Assembly (NCBI GenBank): GCA_016707115.1
Contig: JADJIH010000006.1
Location: 248,001-312,000 of the forward strand
Source: Ignavibacteriales bacterium
GTDB taxonomy: Bacteria > Bacteroidota > Ignavibacteria > Ignavibacteriales > Ignavibacteriaceae
DNA length: 64,000 nucleotides
Reading direction: 5' to 3'
In this document: positions 8,534 to 16,700 of the stretch, piece after piece
Layout: each line of letters starts with the position of its first letter
Position numbering within the stretch: the stretch's first letter is position 1
Notes under the pieces: generated by a model
Seen by the model: only the letters and a program-made list of their open reading frames with translations
Told to the model about the DNA's origin: nothing
Database searches by the model: none
Made by a program: the position numbers and the translations under genes

Positions 8534-9646
8534 ATGAAAAACTATATAATACTTGCAGTAATTTTTGTTTCATTCATTACATTCGCTTATTCAGGTTTGT
8601 TTGAACGTGATTTACTTGGAGGTACTGAACTAAATGGCAGTGGTTGTGTTTGCCATACGACTGAACAGGATACATCGGTTTCTGTTTGGATTGAAGGTCC
8701 AGATACTTTAATAAAAGGGCAGACAGGACTTTATAGAATGTATCTTGCAAATGGTCCGGCAGAGGCAGGAGGGCATAATGTAGCCGGAAGATTTGGGATT
8801 ATGTCATTGGTTGATACTTTATCGGTTTGGGATTACCGTTCACCTAATGAATTAACACAAGCCTTTCCTTTAGTATTCCCGACTCCACAAGATACAATTT
8901 ACTGGGAATTTGCCTATACCGCTCCTGATTCAGTTGTAATCGATACACTTTATTCCTGCGGATTAAGTCTTGTTTATGATCATATCCCTGACTTTTTAGA
9001 TAGATGGAATTACGGTCCCAAATTTCCCATTGCAGTTATTGATAATATTGTACCAGTTGAATTTGTTACATTTACTGCAACAGCCAGCACAAATGGTATT
9101 TTGCTTAATTGGAATACAGCAACTGAAACAAATAATATGGGTTTTGAGATTGAAAGATTGAAAAATTCCAAGATTGAAAAATTAAATAGTTGGGAACGCA
9201 TTGTTTTTGTTTCTGGAAGTGGAACAACAACGGAAACACAAACTTATTCCTACAACGATGATAATTTACCTTCTGGAAAGTATCAATACAGATTAAAGCA
9301 AATCGATTTTAATGGTAAATATGAATACTCAAACGTAGTTGATGTTGAAATGATTTCTCCAACAGAATTTTCTTTAGCACAAAATTATCCCAATCCATTT
9401 AATCCAAGCACTACAATAAGATACTCAATCCCGAATGTCACCCTGAGCGGAGTCGAAGGGTCTCGAGTGCAACTAAAAGTTTATGATGTTCTTGGAAATG
9501 AAGTAGCCGTACTTGTCGATGAATATAAATCAGCTGGAAACTATGATATAGATTTTAATTCACAAGATCTATCTAGCGGAATTTATTTTTACAAATTGAG
9601 AATTGGGAAAAATGAATTAGTTAAAAAGATGCTTCTGCTTAGATGA
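8534..9646 (+). CDS. Choice-of-anchor V domain protein with T9SS sorting domain
   Basis: 370 residues with signal peptide (ending FAYSG). The N-terminal domain has the pattern GSGCVCHTT near residues 36-43, followed by IEGPDTLIKGQTGLYRMYL and AGGHNVAGRF. I take this as the choice-of-anchor V family, where a Cys-x-Cys-His or CxxCH element precedes a beta sandwich. Only three residues span the two cysteines (CVC), so it is not a canonical CxxCH haem site. The linker domain (PVEFVTFTAT) and the sorting domain (NYPNPFNPSTTIRYS ... KKMLLLR) follow. A palindromic repeat is translated inside the sorting domain. Function is unknown; secretion is well supported. Confidence 0.75.
   Translation: MKNYIILAVIFVSFITFAYSGLFERDLLGGTELNGSGCVCHTTEQDTSVSVWIEGPDTLIKGQTGLYRMYLANGPAEAGGHNVAGRFGIMSLVDTLSVWDYRSPNELTQAFPLVFPTPQDTIYWEFAYTAPDSVVIDTLYSCGLSLVYDHIPDFLDRWNYGPKFPIAVIDNIVPVEFVTFTATASTNGILLNWNTATETNNMGFEIERLKNSKIEKLNSWERIVFVSGSGTTTETQTYSYNDDNLPSGKYQYRLKQIDFNGKYEYSNVVDVEMISPTEFSLAQNYPNPFNPSTTIRYSIPNVTLSGVEGSRVQLKVYDVLGNEVAVLVDEYKSAGNYDIDFNSQDLSSGIYFYKLRIGKNELVKKMLLLR
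9437..9462. repeat. Palindromic repeat inserted in frame in a sorting domain
   Basis: GTCACCCTGAGCGGAGTCGA followed by AGGGTC; ACCCT and AGGGT pair. It is translated as about VTLSGVEGS between IRYSIPN and LKVYDVLG. The same core GTCGAAGGGT occurs between genes at 5386-5413. Confidence 0.75.
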
Positions 9647-9654
9647 TAATCATT

Positions 9655-9687
9655 AAAAAAGCCCATCAAATTTGATGGGCTTTTTTA
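9655..9687. terminator. Bidirectional rho-independent terminator between convergent genes
   Basis: Perfect 10-bp stem GCCCATCAAA/TTTGATGGGC at 9661-9680 with an A run before and a T run after it, so it can stop transcripts from both sides. It separates the anchor V gene from the minus-strand gene ending at 9688. Confidence 0.9.
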
Positions 9688-10425
9688 TTAAAAGGATGTT
9701 ATAAAATTAATATTGTAAGATGAGGTATTATCGGGGTAACTCTGAACACCTAATGAAACATTCCACCCGACTTCCTGGCTAAGGTTATTGTTATACTTTG
9801 AAACTAATCTTACGGCATTTATAGCACTGATAACTCTATTCAGTAGTAACGCACCAACAACAAATCTCACATCATTAAAAGTCTGCTCTGATGAAACCCA
9901 CATATTTCTATATTCTTTTCTTTCTTCGGAAGTATTCCATTTCCAGAAATGAGTTTCAGTATCATACATTTCATCAAAATTATACTCAAATGCTTGCTGA
10001 TCATTATATTGATCGATATCTAAATATTCTCCGATCGTTGCATAGTAATCCTCATCCTTATTTTCAGGTGTTACGCCAGCATTGGTCTGGGAATAAGAAA
10101 TGTATCTGTCCTTCTGCCAGTTAGCATAAACATTCATTCCAACGTAAGTTCCCCAGAGTACTCCGTCAGCAATGGTAAAATATACTCCGCTGTCATAGGC
10201 ATCGGCATATAATTCGCCCATTCCAGGTAACAACAAAGAATACACAATTGCCAAGCCGGTACTCTTCTTTTGCTTTACATTGTCATCAACAACAGGCTGA
10301 TCCAGATCTTTTATCTGGGATATCTCAGAAATTGCCTGCTGTTTAAATGAATAAAAAGAAGATTCATTATTTTGTGAAAAAATTTGGCTAGTGAGAATTA
10401 TTAGAAGTATGAGAATATTTTTCAT
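9688..10425 (-). CDS. Exported hypothetical protein, possibly DUF5683-like
   Basis: 245 residues with signal peptide (MKNILILLIILTSQIFSQ). After a polar stretch there is a hydrophobic region GLAIVYSLLLPGMGELYAD followed by further hydrophobic helices, which resembles the LLPGxGQxY motif of DUF5683-type membrane proteins of Bacteroidota. A second hydrophobic part near residues 188-205 reads FVVGALLLNRVISAINAVRL. The C-terminus looks like a beta strand ending in Phe. It lies 16 bases downstream of mtaB on the same strand, so the two may be co-transcribed. No enzymatic motif was recognised. Confidence 0.6.
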   Translation of the reverse strand: MKNILILLIILTSQIFSQNNESSFYSFKQQAISEISQIKDLDQPVVDDNVKQKKSTGLAIVYSLLLPGMGELYADAYDSGVYFTIADGVLWGTYVGMNVYANWQKDRYISYSQTNAGVTPENKDEDYYATIGEYLDIDQYNDQQAFEYNFDEMYDTETHFWKWNTSEERKEYRNMWVSSEQTFNDVRFVVGALLLNRVISAINAVRLVSKYNNNLSQEVGWNVSLGVQSYPDNTSSYNINFITSF

Positions 10426-10441
10426 TTTTTTTACTTGAATA

Positions 10442-11776
10442 TTATATGGAGGATATTTCTAATGCAACGGAATTTTTTATCTCTTTTATTTCACCATAAA
10501 CTAAACCGTTTTCAATTCCTGATACTGCAACATTACAAATCTGGTTTTCTAAATCTTTGTTAAATCTATTCTGAACTCTAACATAATTGGAAGAAAAGCC
10601 TTTTATTGTGCCGTCCTCGTCTTTGGATTCAAAAAGCACATCAACATTTTTCCCAATCATTTGATTGTAAAAATAATTCTTCTTTTTATCACTTAAAATT
10701 CTGAGCATCTTACTTCTTCGTTTTCTTTCAGCAGGATCAACTGATTCTGAAATTGTCAGCGCTTTAGTATCAGGTCTTTCAGAATAAGTAAAAACGTGTA
10801 AGTAAGAAATTGGTAGATTCAGAAGGAAATTATATGTTTCCATAAACTCTTTTTCAGTCTCACTTGGATACCCTACTATAACATCCACACCAATTCCAAC
10901 ATCAGGAATCAAATGTTTTGTTTTTAAAATTACTTGTCTGTAGTCTTCTGCAGAATATCTTCTTTGCATCGAACGCAAAATCGTATCACTGCCACTTTGC
11001 AACGGTATATGAAAGTGTTTGCATAGTTTTTCTGATTCTGCCGTAAGATTTATAATCTCATCTGTAAGTAAATTAGGTTCAATCGAACTAATACGAATTC
11101 TAAAATTACCATCAACTCGGATTAATTTTTTCAGTAGTTCATAGAAATTCAAATCATAAGATTTTCCATAATCGCCGACATTTACACCAGTTAAAATAAT
11201 CTCTTTGTAGCCCTGTTTAACAAGGTTTGTAAACTCTTCAACAACAAGTTCTGGATTCATGCTTCTGCTTTTGCCACGTGCAAGAGGAATCGTGCAGAAT
11301 GTACATTTATAATCACAGCCATCCTGTATCTTAAAATACGCACGTGTTCTGCTATCGGCATCAGTAGAACTTGCTAAGCCAAATTTATTTAGTTCATCAT
11401 TTGGAGAAACGTAAATGCAGGATAGTTCTTTTTTATTGAAATCCTTTAGAAGGGAGAAAATTTCAAATTTTTCATTACTTCCAAGTACAGCATCAACACC
11501 ATCAATCGCAGAAATCTCATCTGCCCTTAATTGAGCATAACAACCAGTAACTATAACATAAGCATCTGGATTATTTCTTAGAACTCTTCTTACAAGTTGT
11601 CTGCATTCTTTTTCAGCATTTTCTGTAACGGTGCAAGTATTAAAAACGTATACATCTGCCTTGTCTTTCATATCTACAACAGAGAATCCATTCTTTAAAA
11701 ATTGATTTCCAATTGTTGATGTTTCTGAAAAATTAAGTTTACAGCCTAATGTATGTAATGCTACGGTTTGGGGCAT
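10442..11776 (-). CDS. mtaB: tRNA (N6-threonylcarbamoyladenosine-37 C2)-methylthiotransferase MtaB
   Basis: Radical SAM enzyme of the MiaB/MtaB family that adds a methylthio group to t6A37 in ANN-decoding tRNAs. The N-terminal UPF0004 domain begins MPQTVALHTLGCKLNFSE, the form typical of MtaB, with further Cys ligands in FNTCTVTE and TGCYAQ. The radical SAM motif CDYKCTFC lies near residue 150, followed by the TGVNVGDYG and IRISSIEP stretches of the family. A TRAM-like RNA-binding region fills the C-terminus. At 444 residues the length is normal. The start ATG is 72 bases from the end of rpsA, with a strong terminator between. Confidence 0.93.
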   Translation of the reverse strand: MPQTVALHTLGCKLNFSETSTIGNQFLKNGFSVVDMKDKADVYVFNTCTVTENAEKECRQLVRRVLRNNPDAYVIVTGCYAQLRADEISAIDGVDAVLGSNEKFEIFSLLKDFNKKELSCIYVSPNDELNKFGLASSTDADSRTRAYFKIQDGCDYKCTFCTIPLARGKSRSMNPELVVEEFTNLVKQGYKEIILTGVNVGDYGKSYDLNFYELLKKLIRVDGNFRIRISSIEPNLLTDEIINLTAESEKLCKHFHIPLQSGSDTILRSMQRRYSAEDYRQVILKTKHLIPDVGIGVDVIVGYPSETEKEFMETYNFLLNLPISYLHVFTYSERPDTKALTISESVDPAERKRRSKMLRILSDKKKNYFYNQMIGKNVDVLFESKDEDGTIKGFSSNYVRVQNRFNKDLENQICNVAVSGIENGLVYGEIKEIKNSVALEISSI

Positions 11777-11796
11777 TGAAAATATTTTTGTTTGAT

Positions 11797-11824
11797 ATAA
11801 AAAGAGCGGGATGTTTTCCCGCTC
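11797..11824 (-). terminator. Rho-independent terminator of the cmk-rpsA operon
   Basis: On the minus strand GAGCGGG/CCCGCTC (arms 11818-11824 and 11804-11810) encloses AAAACAT and is followed by TTTTTAT. It begins 24 bases after the rpsA stop. Confidence 0.9.
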
Positions 11825-11848
11825 CTAATATAGAATATTTAAGAGAAT

Positions 11849-13666
11849 TTATTCAGTCTCTTCTTTTTTCGATGTTTCTGGCTCAGGAACTTCAAAGATC
11901 GGGAATTCAGAAGAATCAATTGTTCCCATTTCTGCACTTTGAATATTCTGAACAGTAACACGCTCTAATTTATAAGTATTGATATACTGTTCAATTTCAG
12001 CATCAGATTTTTCTTTAAGAGCTGCAATAGCACTTAAAACTATTTTCTTACTTTCCTTATCAAACTCAATAACCTTTAAAGGGATTGTTGAATCGATAGG
12101 GAAGTGGTTAGCAATATTTTTAATCTTTGATGTAGAAAGCTGTGTTGTCGGTACAAAACCATCAACATGTGAAGGAAGTTCAGCAATAATTCCTTTTTCA
12201 ATTATTCTAACAACCTTACCATCTGTGATTTTTCCAACAGAGTAATCTTGTTCAAATGTATCCCAAGGATTATCCATAATTTGTTTATGTCCTAAAGATA
12301 TTTTTCTCTGCTCAACATCAACACCAAGTACAATAACATCTATTCTTTCGTTTTTCTTTACAACTTCCCCGGGATGGCGGATTTTCTTTGTCCACGATAA
12401 ATCCGAAATGTGCACCAATCCATCAACTCCAGGCTCAAGTTCAACGAACACGCCAAAGTTTGTAAGATTACGTGCAACACCTGAATGTTTAGAACCAACA
12501 GGATATTTAGCCATCAAAGTTTCCCATGGATCTGGTTCAAGTTGTTTGATTCCCAGAGAAATTTTCTTCTCTTCTTTATCAAGACTTAAAATAATTGCTT
12601 CAACAACCTGTCCCATAGCAACTATCTGTGATGGATGTTTAATGTGCTGTGTCCAGCTCATTTCTGAATTGTGAATAAGACCTTCGATACCTTTTTCGAT
12701 TTCAATGAAAGCGCCGTAATCAGTAAGAGAAACAACTCTGCCTGAAACTTTGTCACCAAGATTATATTTTTCCTGGATTTGCTCCCAAGGATGTGGAAGA
12801 AGTTTTTTAAGAGAAAGTGAAATTCTTCTTTTCTCTTCGTCAAAATCAGTAACCACAACTTTAATTGTTTCATCAAGTTTTACAACTTCATTTGGATGGT
12901 TGATTCTTCCCCAGCTAAGATCTGTAATGTGGATAAGACCATCAACACCGCCAAGATCAACAAACACACCAAAATCTGTGATTGCTTTAACGATACCTTC
13001 AAGAATCTGTCCTTTTTCAAGGCTGTTAAGTATTGCATTTCTTTGATCAGAAATTTCTTCCTCAACAAGTACTTTGTGTGATACAACAACGTTTTCTGTA
13101 GGAACGTTAACTTTTACAACTTTGAAATCCATTGTCTGGCCAACGAATGCATCAAAATCTCTTATAGGACGAATATCAATTTGTGAACCTGGTAAGAATG
13201 CTTCCATTCCTAAAAGATCAACAACCATTCCGCCTTTAATTCTTTTAACGATTTTACCTTCGATAATTTCGCCGGTATCATGAGCTCTGAGAACTTTTTC
13301 CCAGATTCTTAAGAAGTCTGCTCTTTGTTTGCTAAGTACAAGATTACCTTCCTGATCTTCAACACTTTCAAGAACAACTTCAATTTCCTGTCCGACTTTT
13401 AGATCTACACCTTCAAAAAATTCGTGACGTGGAATTGTACCTTCTGATTTAAAACCAACATCAACGATAACATTATCACCCATGATTCTAACAACTTTCC
13501 CCTTGATCATCTCGCCTTCTTTAACATCTCTAAATGAATCTAAGTAGAGCTTGGCCAACGCCATAAACTCTTCTTGAGAATATTCTTCATCGTTAAATTT
13601 ATTCTTGGCTTTTTCATACTCATCGGGAGTCACAGTTTTTAGAGTCGTTTCTTTTTCTTGGGACAT
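11849..13666 (-). CDS. rpsA: 30S ribosomal protein S1
   Basis: 605 residues made of about six S1 RNA-binding domains. Repeats such as VGQEIEVVLE, GVVKAITDFGVFVDLGG-VDGLIH, GRVVSLTDYGAFIEIEKGIEGLIH and GVARNLTNFGVFVELEPGVDGLVH are visible. S1 delivers mRNAs to the 30S subunit. The ATG at 13666 has a consensus AGGAGG six bases upstream, the best ribosome binding site in the window. An acidic/polar N-terminal extension of about 50 residues and a C-terminal acidic tail (PEPETSKKEETE) flank the domains. It follows cmk in the order common in bacteria and ends at a strong terminator. Confidence 0.97.
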   Translation of the reverse strand: MSQEKETTLKTVTPDEYEKAKNKFNDEEYSQEEFMALAKLYLDSFRDVKEGEMIKGKVVRIMGDNVIVDVGFKSEGTIPRHEFFEGVDLKVGQEIEVVLESVEDQEGNLVLSKQRADFLRIWEKVLRAHDTGEIIEGKIVKRIKGGMVVDLLGMEAFLPGSQIDIRPIRDFDAFVGQTMDFKVVKVNVPTENVVVSHKVLVEEEISDQRNAILNSLEKGQILEGIVKAITDFGVFVDLGGVDGLIHITDLSWGRINHPNEVVKLDETIKVVVTDFDEEKRRISLSLKKLLPHPWEQIQEKYNLGDKVSGRVVSLTDYGAFIEIEKGIEGLIHNSEMSWTQHIKHPSQIVAMGQVVEAIILSLDKEEKKISLGIKQLEPDPWETLMAKYPVGSKHSGVARNLTNFGVFVELEPGVDGLVHISDLSWTKKIRHPGEVVKKNERIDVIVLGVDVEQRKISLGHKQIMDNPWDTFEQDYSVGKITDGKVVRIIEKGIIAELPSHVDGFVPTTQLSTSKIKNIANHFPIDSTIPLKVIEFDKESKKIVLSAIAALKEKSDAEIEQYINTYKLERVTVQNIQSAEMGTIDSSEFPIFEVPEPETSKKEETE

Positions 13667-13704
13667 TAATCCTCCTAAAAATACTTTCTGTTTTTCTGAG
13701 TCTC

Positions 13705-13759
13705 AGCCGGATAGCTCAGTAGAACAGACTATTTAGTTTAACATTAGTTTAGCCGGCTT
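13705..13759. other. Structured element in the rpsA leader, partly tRNA-like
   Basis: Plus strand AGCCGG (13705) can pair with CCGGCT (13754-13759), and the 5' part reads GCCGGATAGCTCAGTAGAAC, which recalls a tRNA acceptor plus D-arm. The GCTC/GAAC arm pairs poorly and no anticodon or TPsiC arm is visible, so it is not a functional tRNA. It lies within the 98-base gap between cmk and rpsA. Confidence 0.35.
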
Positions 13760-13764
13760 AAATT

Positions 13765-14448
13765 CTAATTTCTTTTTTTATCAGCAATAATTTTAACTTG
13801 ATCCAAAATCAATTCAACTTGTTCTTCTATTGTGGTGTTTGATGTATCAACTTCAATTGAATCAGGAGTCTTTGTAAGAGGGCTTGCTTCGCGATTTGAA
13901 TCTATAAAATCTCTGTTTTTCAAATTCTCTTTTACTTTGTCAATAGGAACATCGGTTCCTTTTTCAAAAAATTCTTTAGCGCGTCTTTCAGCTCTTTCGT
14001 CAATACCTGCAGTTAGAAAAATTTTAACATCTGCGTTAGGATAAACAACAGTTGTTATATCTCTTCCTTCCATCACAACCCCGCCATTTTTACCCATTTC
14101 CTGCTGCTTCTTTACAAGTATTTTTCTTACACCTTCAATACAGCTTATTTCACTTACATTACTATTTACCTCAAAAGAACGAATTTCTTTAGAAACGTCT
14201 TCTCCATTTACAGTAATGTTAGTTTCACCATCAATAAAACTTAGAACAATATTCAAACTGTTAGCAAACTCAATTATATCATCCGTTTTACCCATTAAAT
14301 TATTTCTTAAAACGAATAATGTAACCGCCCTATACATCGCGCCTGTATCAATGTAAAGATAGTTCAATCTTTTAGCTACAAGTTTTGCGGTTGTACTTTT
14401 TCCGGAGCCTGCTGGTCCGTCTATGGCAATGATTAGATTTTTTGACAT
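13765..14448 (-). CDS. cmk: Cytidylate kinase
   Basis: Phosphorylates CMP and dCMP to the diphosphates with ATP. The N-terminal P-loop reads IAIDGPAGSGKSTTAK, followed by the family stretch YIDTGAMYRAVT and the later GGVVMEGRDITTVVYPNADVKIFL and RD...REASPLT motifs. The start is placed at the ATG at 14448 (MSKNLIIAIDG); a TTG nine bases upstream would add only MCP. Length about 227 residues is normal. It is directly upstream of rpsA, a gene pair conserved in many bacteria, separated by a 98-base leader with a structured element. Confidence 0.95.
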   Translation of the reverse strand: MSKNLIIAIDGPAGSGKSTTAKLVAKRLNYLYIDTGAMYRAVTLFVLRNNLMGKTDDIIEFANSLNIVLSFIDGETNITVNGEDVSKEIRSFEVNSNVSEISCIEGVRKILVKKQQEMGKNGGVVMEGRDITTVVYPNADVKIFLTAGIDERAERRAKEFFEKGTDVPIDKVKENLKNRDFIDSNREASPLTKTPDSIEVDTSNTTIEEQVELILDQVKIIADKKRN

Positions 14449-14526
14449 AGGACACAAAAATATATATAACTATTTAATTATCAAACGTTTAGGGAGATTG
14501 AAAAAGCAGAAAAAAAGTTAGGGAAT

Positions 14527-16203
14527 TTAGTTTATTTCCCGTCCTCCCAGATCCGCAATAATGATTTTTTCATAAGGATCAGTGATTTTGGACGATTTTG
14601 CGCTTTTTGAAGATTTAGTATCCTTAATAGCAGTAGATTTTGCTTTTGGTGATTCCTCAGAGGCGAACTTTATTGTAACTTTTTTTCCAAAAAAATCACG
14701 GGATTTTTTATCAATATATTCCTGATGAAGGAGAAGGGAAGACTCAGTTGTTGGATCAGATGATTCCAATTGCAGATTTGTTCCATCAAAATTAATCGGT
14801 TTTACATTGTTAAAAAGCGGGGTAAGCAGGAAGGACTTTTCCTTGCAAACATCATCAACAAAACTTTGCCACTTTTGAGTTATCAATTCAAAATTTAAAT
14901 CTGATTGAATACCAGATAGCTTTTCTTTAATTGGAGGAACAAATGCTTCCGTCTTTGGAATAGGGTCAGATTTTATCTCGCGTTTTTTTTCAGGAACAAT
15001 TTGTTTTGGTGAATAAGTAACACCACTCTTTTCTCTTGTACCAGAGCCGGATTCATTTGTTTTTATCTCAATATTTCCTGATTCCAATCCGGAAATTATT
15101 TCTGAAAGTGTGGCAGATTTTTCTAATCCAACTAAATTTGTTAATGCGATTTCTATTTTCAGTTTTTGATTATTTGAATATCGTAACTCTTGTTGAAGCT
15201 TACTTAAGTAATTTAATATTCTTAACAAATCACCTTTAGAAAAAGTCTGAATGTAATTTGCATACTTTGTCCTATAAACTTCTGCAGTTTCAACCAGCTC
15301 CGTTCTTTCCGTTAAAATCACTGTAAGAATATTTCTAAAGTGTTCAAGCAATCCATCAGTAAAATCTATAAAATCCCAGCCATTCTGATAAATTTTATCC
15401 GTTGTCTGAAAGACAACATTAAAATCTTTTTCAAGAATTGCATCAGAAATAGTAAAAAATAAATCATCATCGATAAGGTTTAACATTTTAGAAACTGTTT
15501 CAGAATCTATATTATCACCGCAAAAAGAAATTACCTGATCAAACAAACTTTGAGCATCACGCAAAGCACCATCAGCTTTTTTAGAAATTAGTGTGAGTGT
15601 TTTATCATCTATAGAAATATTTTCTTGCTTGGCAATATTACTAAGTGTGCTTTTTATTGTATCAAGCTGGATTCTTCTAAAATCAAATCTCTGGCAACGA
15701 GAAATAATAGTAAGCGGAACCTTGTGTATATCTGTTGTTGCAAAGACAAAAATTGTATGTGCCGGCGGTTCTTCTAAAGTTTTTAGGAATGCATTAAACG
15801 ATTCCTTTGTAAGCATGTGAACTTCATCAATAATGTAAATTTTATATTTACCGCGAGTTGGTGCATATTTAACAGATTCTCTTAATGTTCTTATTTCATC
15901 AATACCACGATTAGATGCGCCGTCAATTTCAATGATATCCATTGTCTGGGAATCATTTATTGTTTTGCACATTGGGCATTCATTACAAGGTTCAAAGTCT
16001 TTTGGATTTTCACAGTTCAAAGCTTTTGCAAGAATTCTTGCGGTTGTAGTTTTACCAACACCTCGCGGACCGGTAAAAATATAAGCATGAGCAATTCGAT
16101 TACTTTTGATTGCATTCTTTAAAGTAGCCGTTATGTGTTCTTGTCCAACAACATCTTCAAATTTTTGCGGACGCCATTTTCTTGCTGTTACTTGATAAGC
16201 CAT
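14527..16203 (-). CDS. dnaX: DNA polymerase III subunit gamma/tau
   Basis: Clamp-loader ATPase of the replicative polymerase. It starts with the invariant YQVTARKWRPQKFEDVVGQEHI. Walker A (GPRGVGKTTTAR), a four-Cys zinc module (CENPKDFEPCNECPMC) and the Walker B region (IYIIDEVHML) follow, with the sensor part SRCQRFDFRRI. The C-terminal 180 residues are low in complexity and Lys/Ser-rich, with a short structured part (WQSFVDDVCKEKSFLLTPL) typical of the tau extension. At 558 residues it fits the family. It is the last gene of the lon-msrC-dnaX run, 5 bases after msrC. Confidence 0.95.
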   Translation of the reverse strand: MAYQVTARKWRPQKFEDVVGQEHITATLKNAIKSNRIAHAYIFTGPRGVGKTTTARILAKALNCENPKDFEPCNECPMCKTINDSQTMDIIEIDGASNRGIDEIRTLRESVKYAPTRGKYKIYIIDEVHMLTKESFNAFLKTLEEPPAHTIFVFATTDIHKVPLTIISRCQRFDFRRIQLDTIKSTLSNIAKQENISIDDKTLTLISKKADGALRDAQSLFDQVISFCGDNIDSETVSKMLNLIDDDLFFTISDAILEKDFNVVFQTTDKIYQNGWDFIDFTDGLLEHFRNILTVILTERTELVETAEVYRTKYANYIQTFSKGDLLRILNYLSKLQQELRYSNNQKLKIEIALTNLVGLEKSATLSEIISGLESGNIEIKTNESGSGTREKSGVTYSPKQIVPEKKREIKSDPIPKTEAFVPPIKEKLSGIQSDLNFELITQKWQSFVDDVCKEKSFLLTPLFNNVKPINFDGTNLQLESSDPTTESSLLLHQEYIDKKSRDFFGKKVTIKFASEESPKAKSTAIKDTKSSKSAKSSKITDPYEKIIIADLGGREIN

Positions 16204-16208
16204 AAACT

Positions 16209-16700
16209 TTATATAATTTCTTTACTTAAAAAATTTACTAATTCTTCAAGATATTTTTTATCTGTTTCGTTAAATGAATTATAATCTGTGCTATCTAAAT
16301 CTAAAACACCAAATAATTTATCTTGTTTAAAAATTGGAACAACAATTTCTGATCTTGATTCAACATCGCAGGCAATGTGTCCTGGAAATTTATGAACATC
16401 AGGAACAATTATTGTTTCTTTCTTAAATGCAGAAACTCCACAAACACCGCTGCCGATTTGTATTTCTGTACATGCAACTTTCCCCTGAAAAGGTCCAAGG
16501 TAGAGCTTTGTGCCATCAAAAAGATAAAAGCCAACCCAGCTAATTTTATTAAACGTTTGTTTTAGAGCTGCCGTAAAATTAGAAAGATTAGTTATTAGAT
16601 TATCTTCTTTTCTTAATAAACTTTTAATCTGCTTAACTAAAAGCTGATACTGTTCATCAATAGAAGCATCGTTATTTATAATTAATGATTCAGACATCAT
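16209..16700 (-). CDS. msrC: Free methionine-(R)-sulfoxide reductase (GAF domain)
   Basis: A 163-residue single GAF-domain protein. It matches the fRMsr family: KISWVGFYLFDGTKLYLGPFQGKVAC, then GSGVCGVSAF and HIACD, which carry the three conserved cysteines used for reduction of free methionine-R-sulfoxide. The C-terminal part IFKQDKLFGVLDLDS is also characteristic. The ATG at 16700 overlaps the lon stop in ATGA, so it is translationally coupled to the protease. Both proteins fit a protein-damage and oxidative-stress role. It lacks any signal or membrane segment and so acts in the cytoplasm. Confidence 0.9.
   Translation of the reverse strand: MMSESLIINNDASIDEQYQLLVKQIKSLLRKEDNLITNLSNFTAALKQTFNKISWVGFYLFDGTKLYLGPFQGKVACTEIQIGSGVCGVSAFKKETIIVPDVHKFPGHIACDVESRSEIVVPIFKQDKLFGVLDLDSTDYNSFNETDKKYLEELVNFLSKEII

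Noticed and set aside
8643..8660. Haem c site in the choice-of-anchor V protein
   Set aside because: The motif is CVCH, with one residue between the cysteines, not CxxCH.
13705..13759. Possible tRNA gene
   Set aside because: Only the first 20 bases resemble a tRNA; no anticodon arm, no TPsiC arm and poor D-arm pairing.
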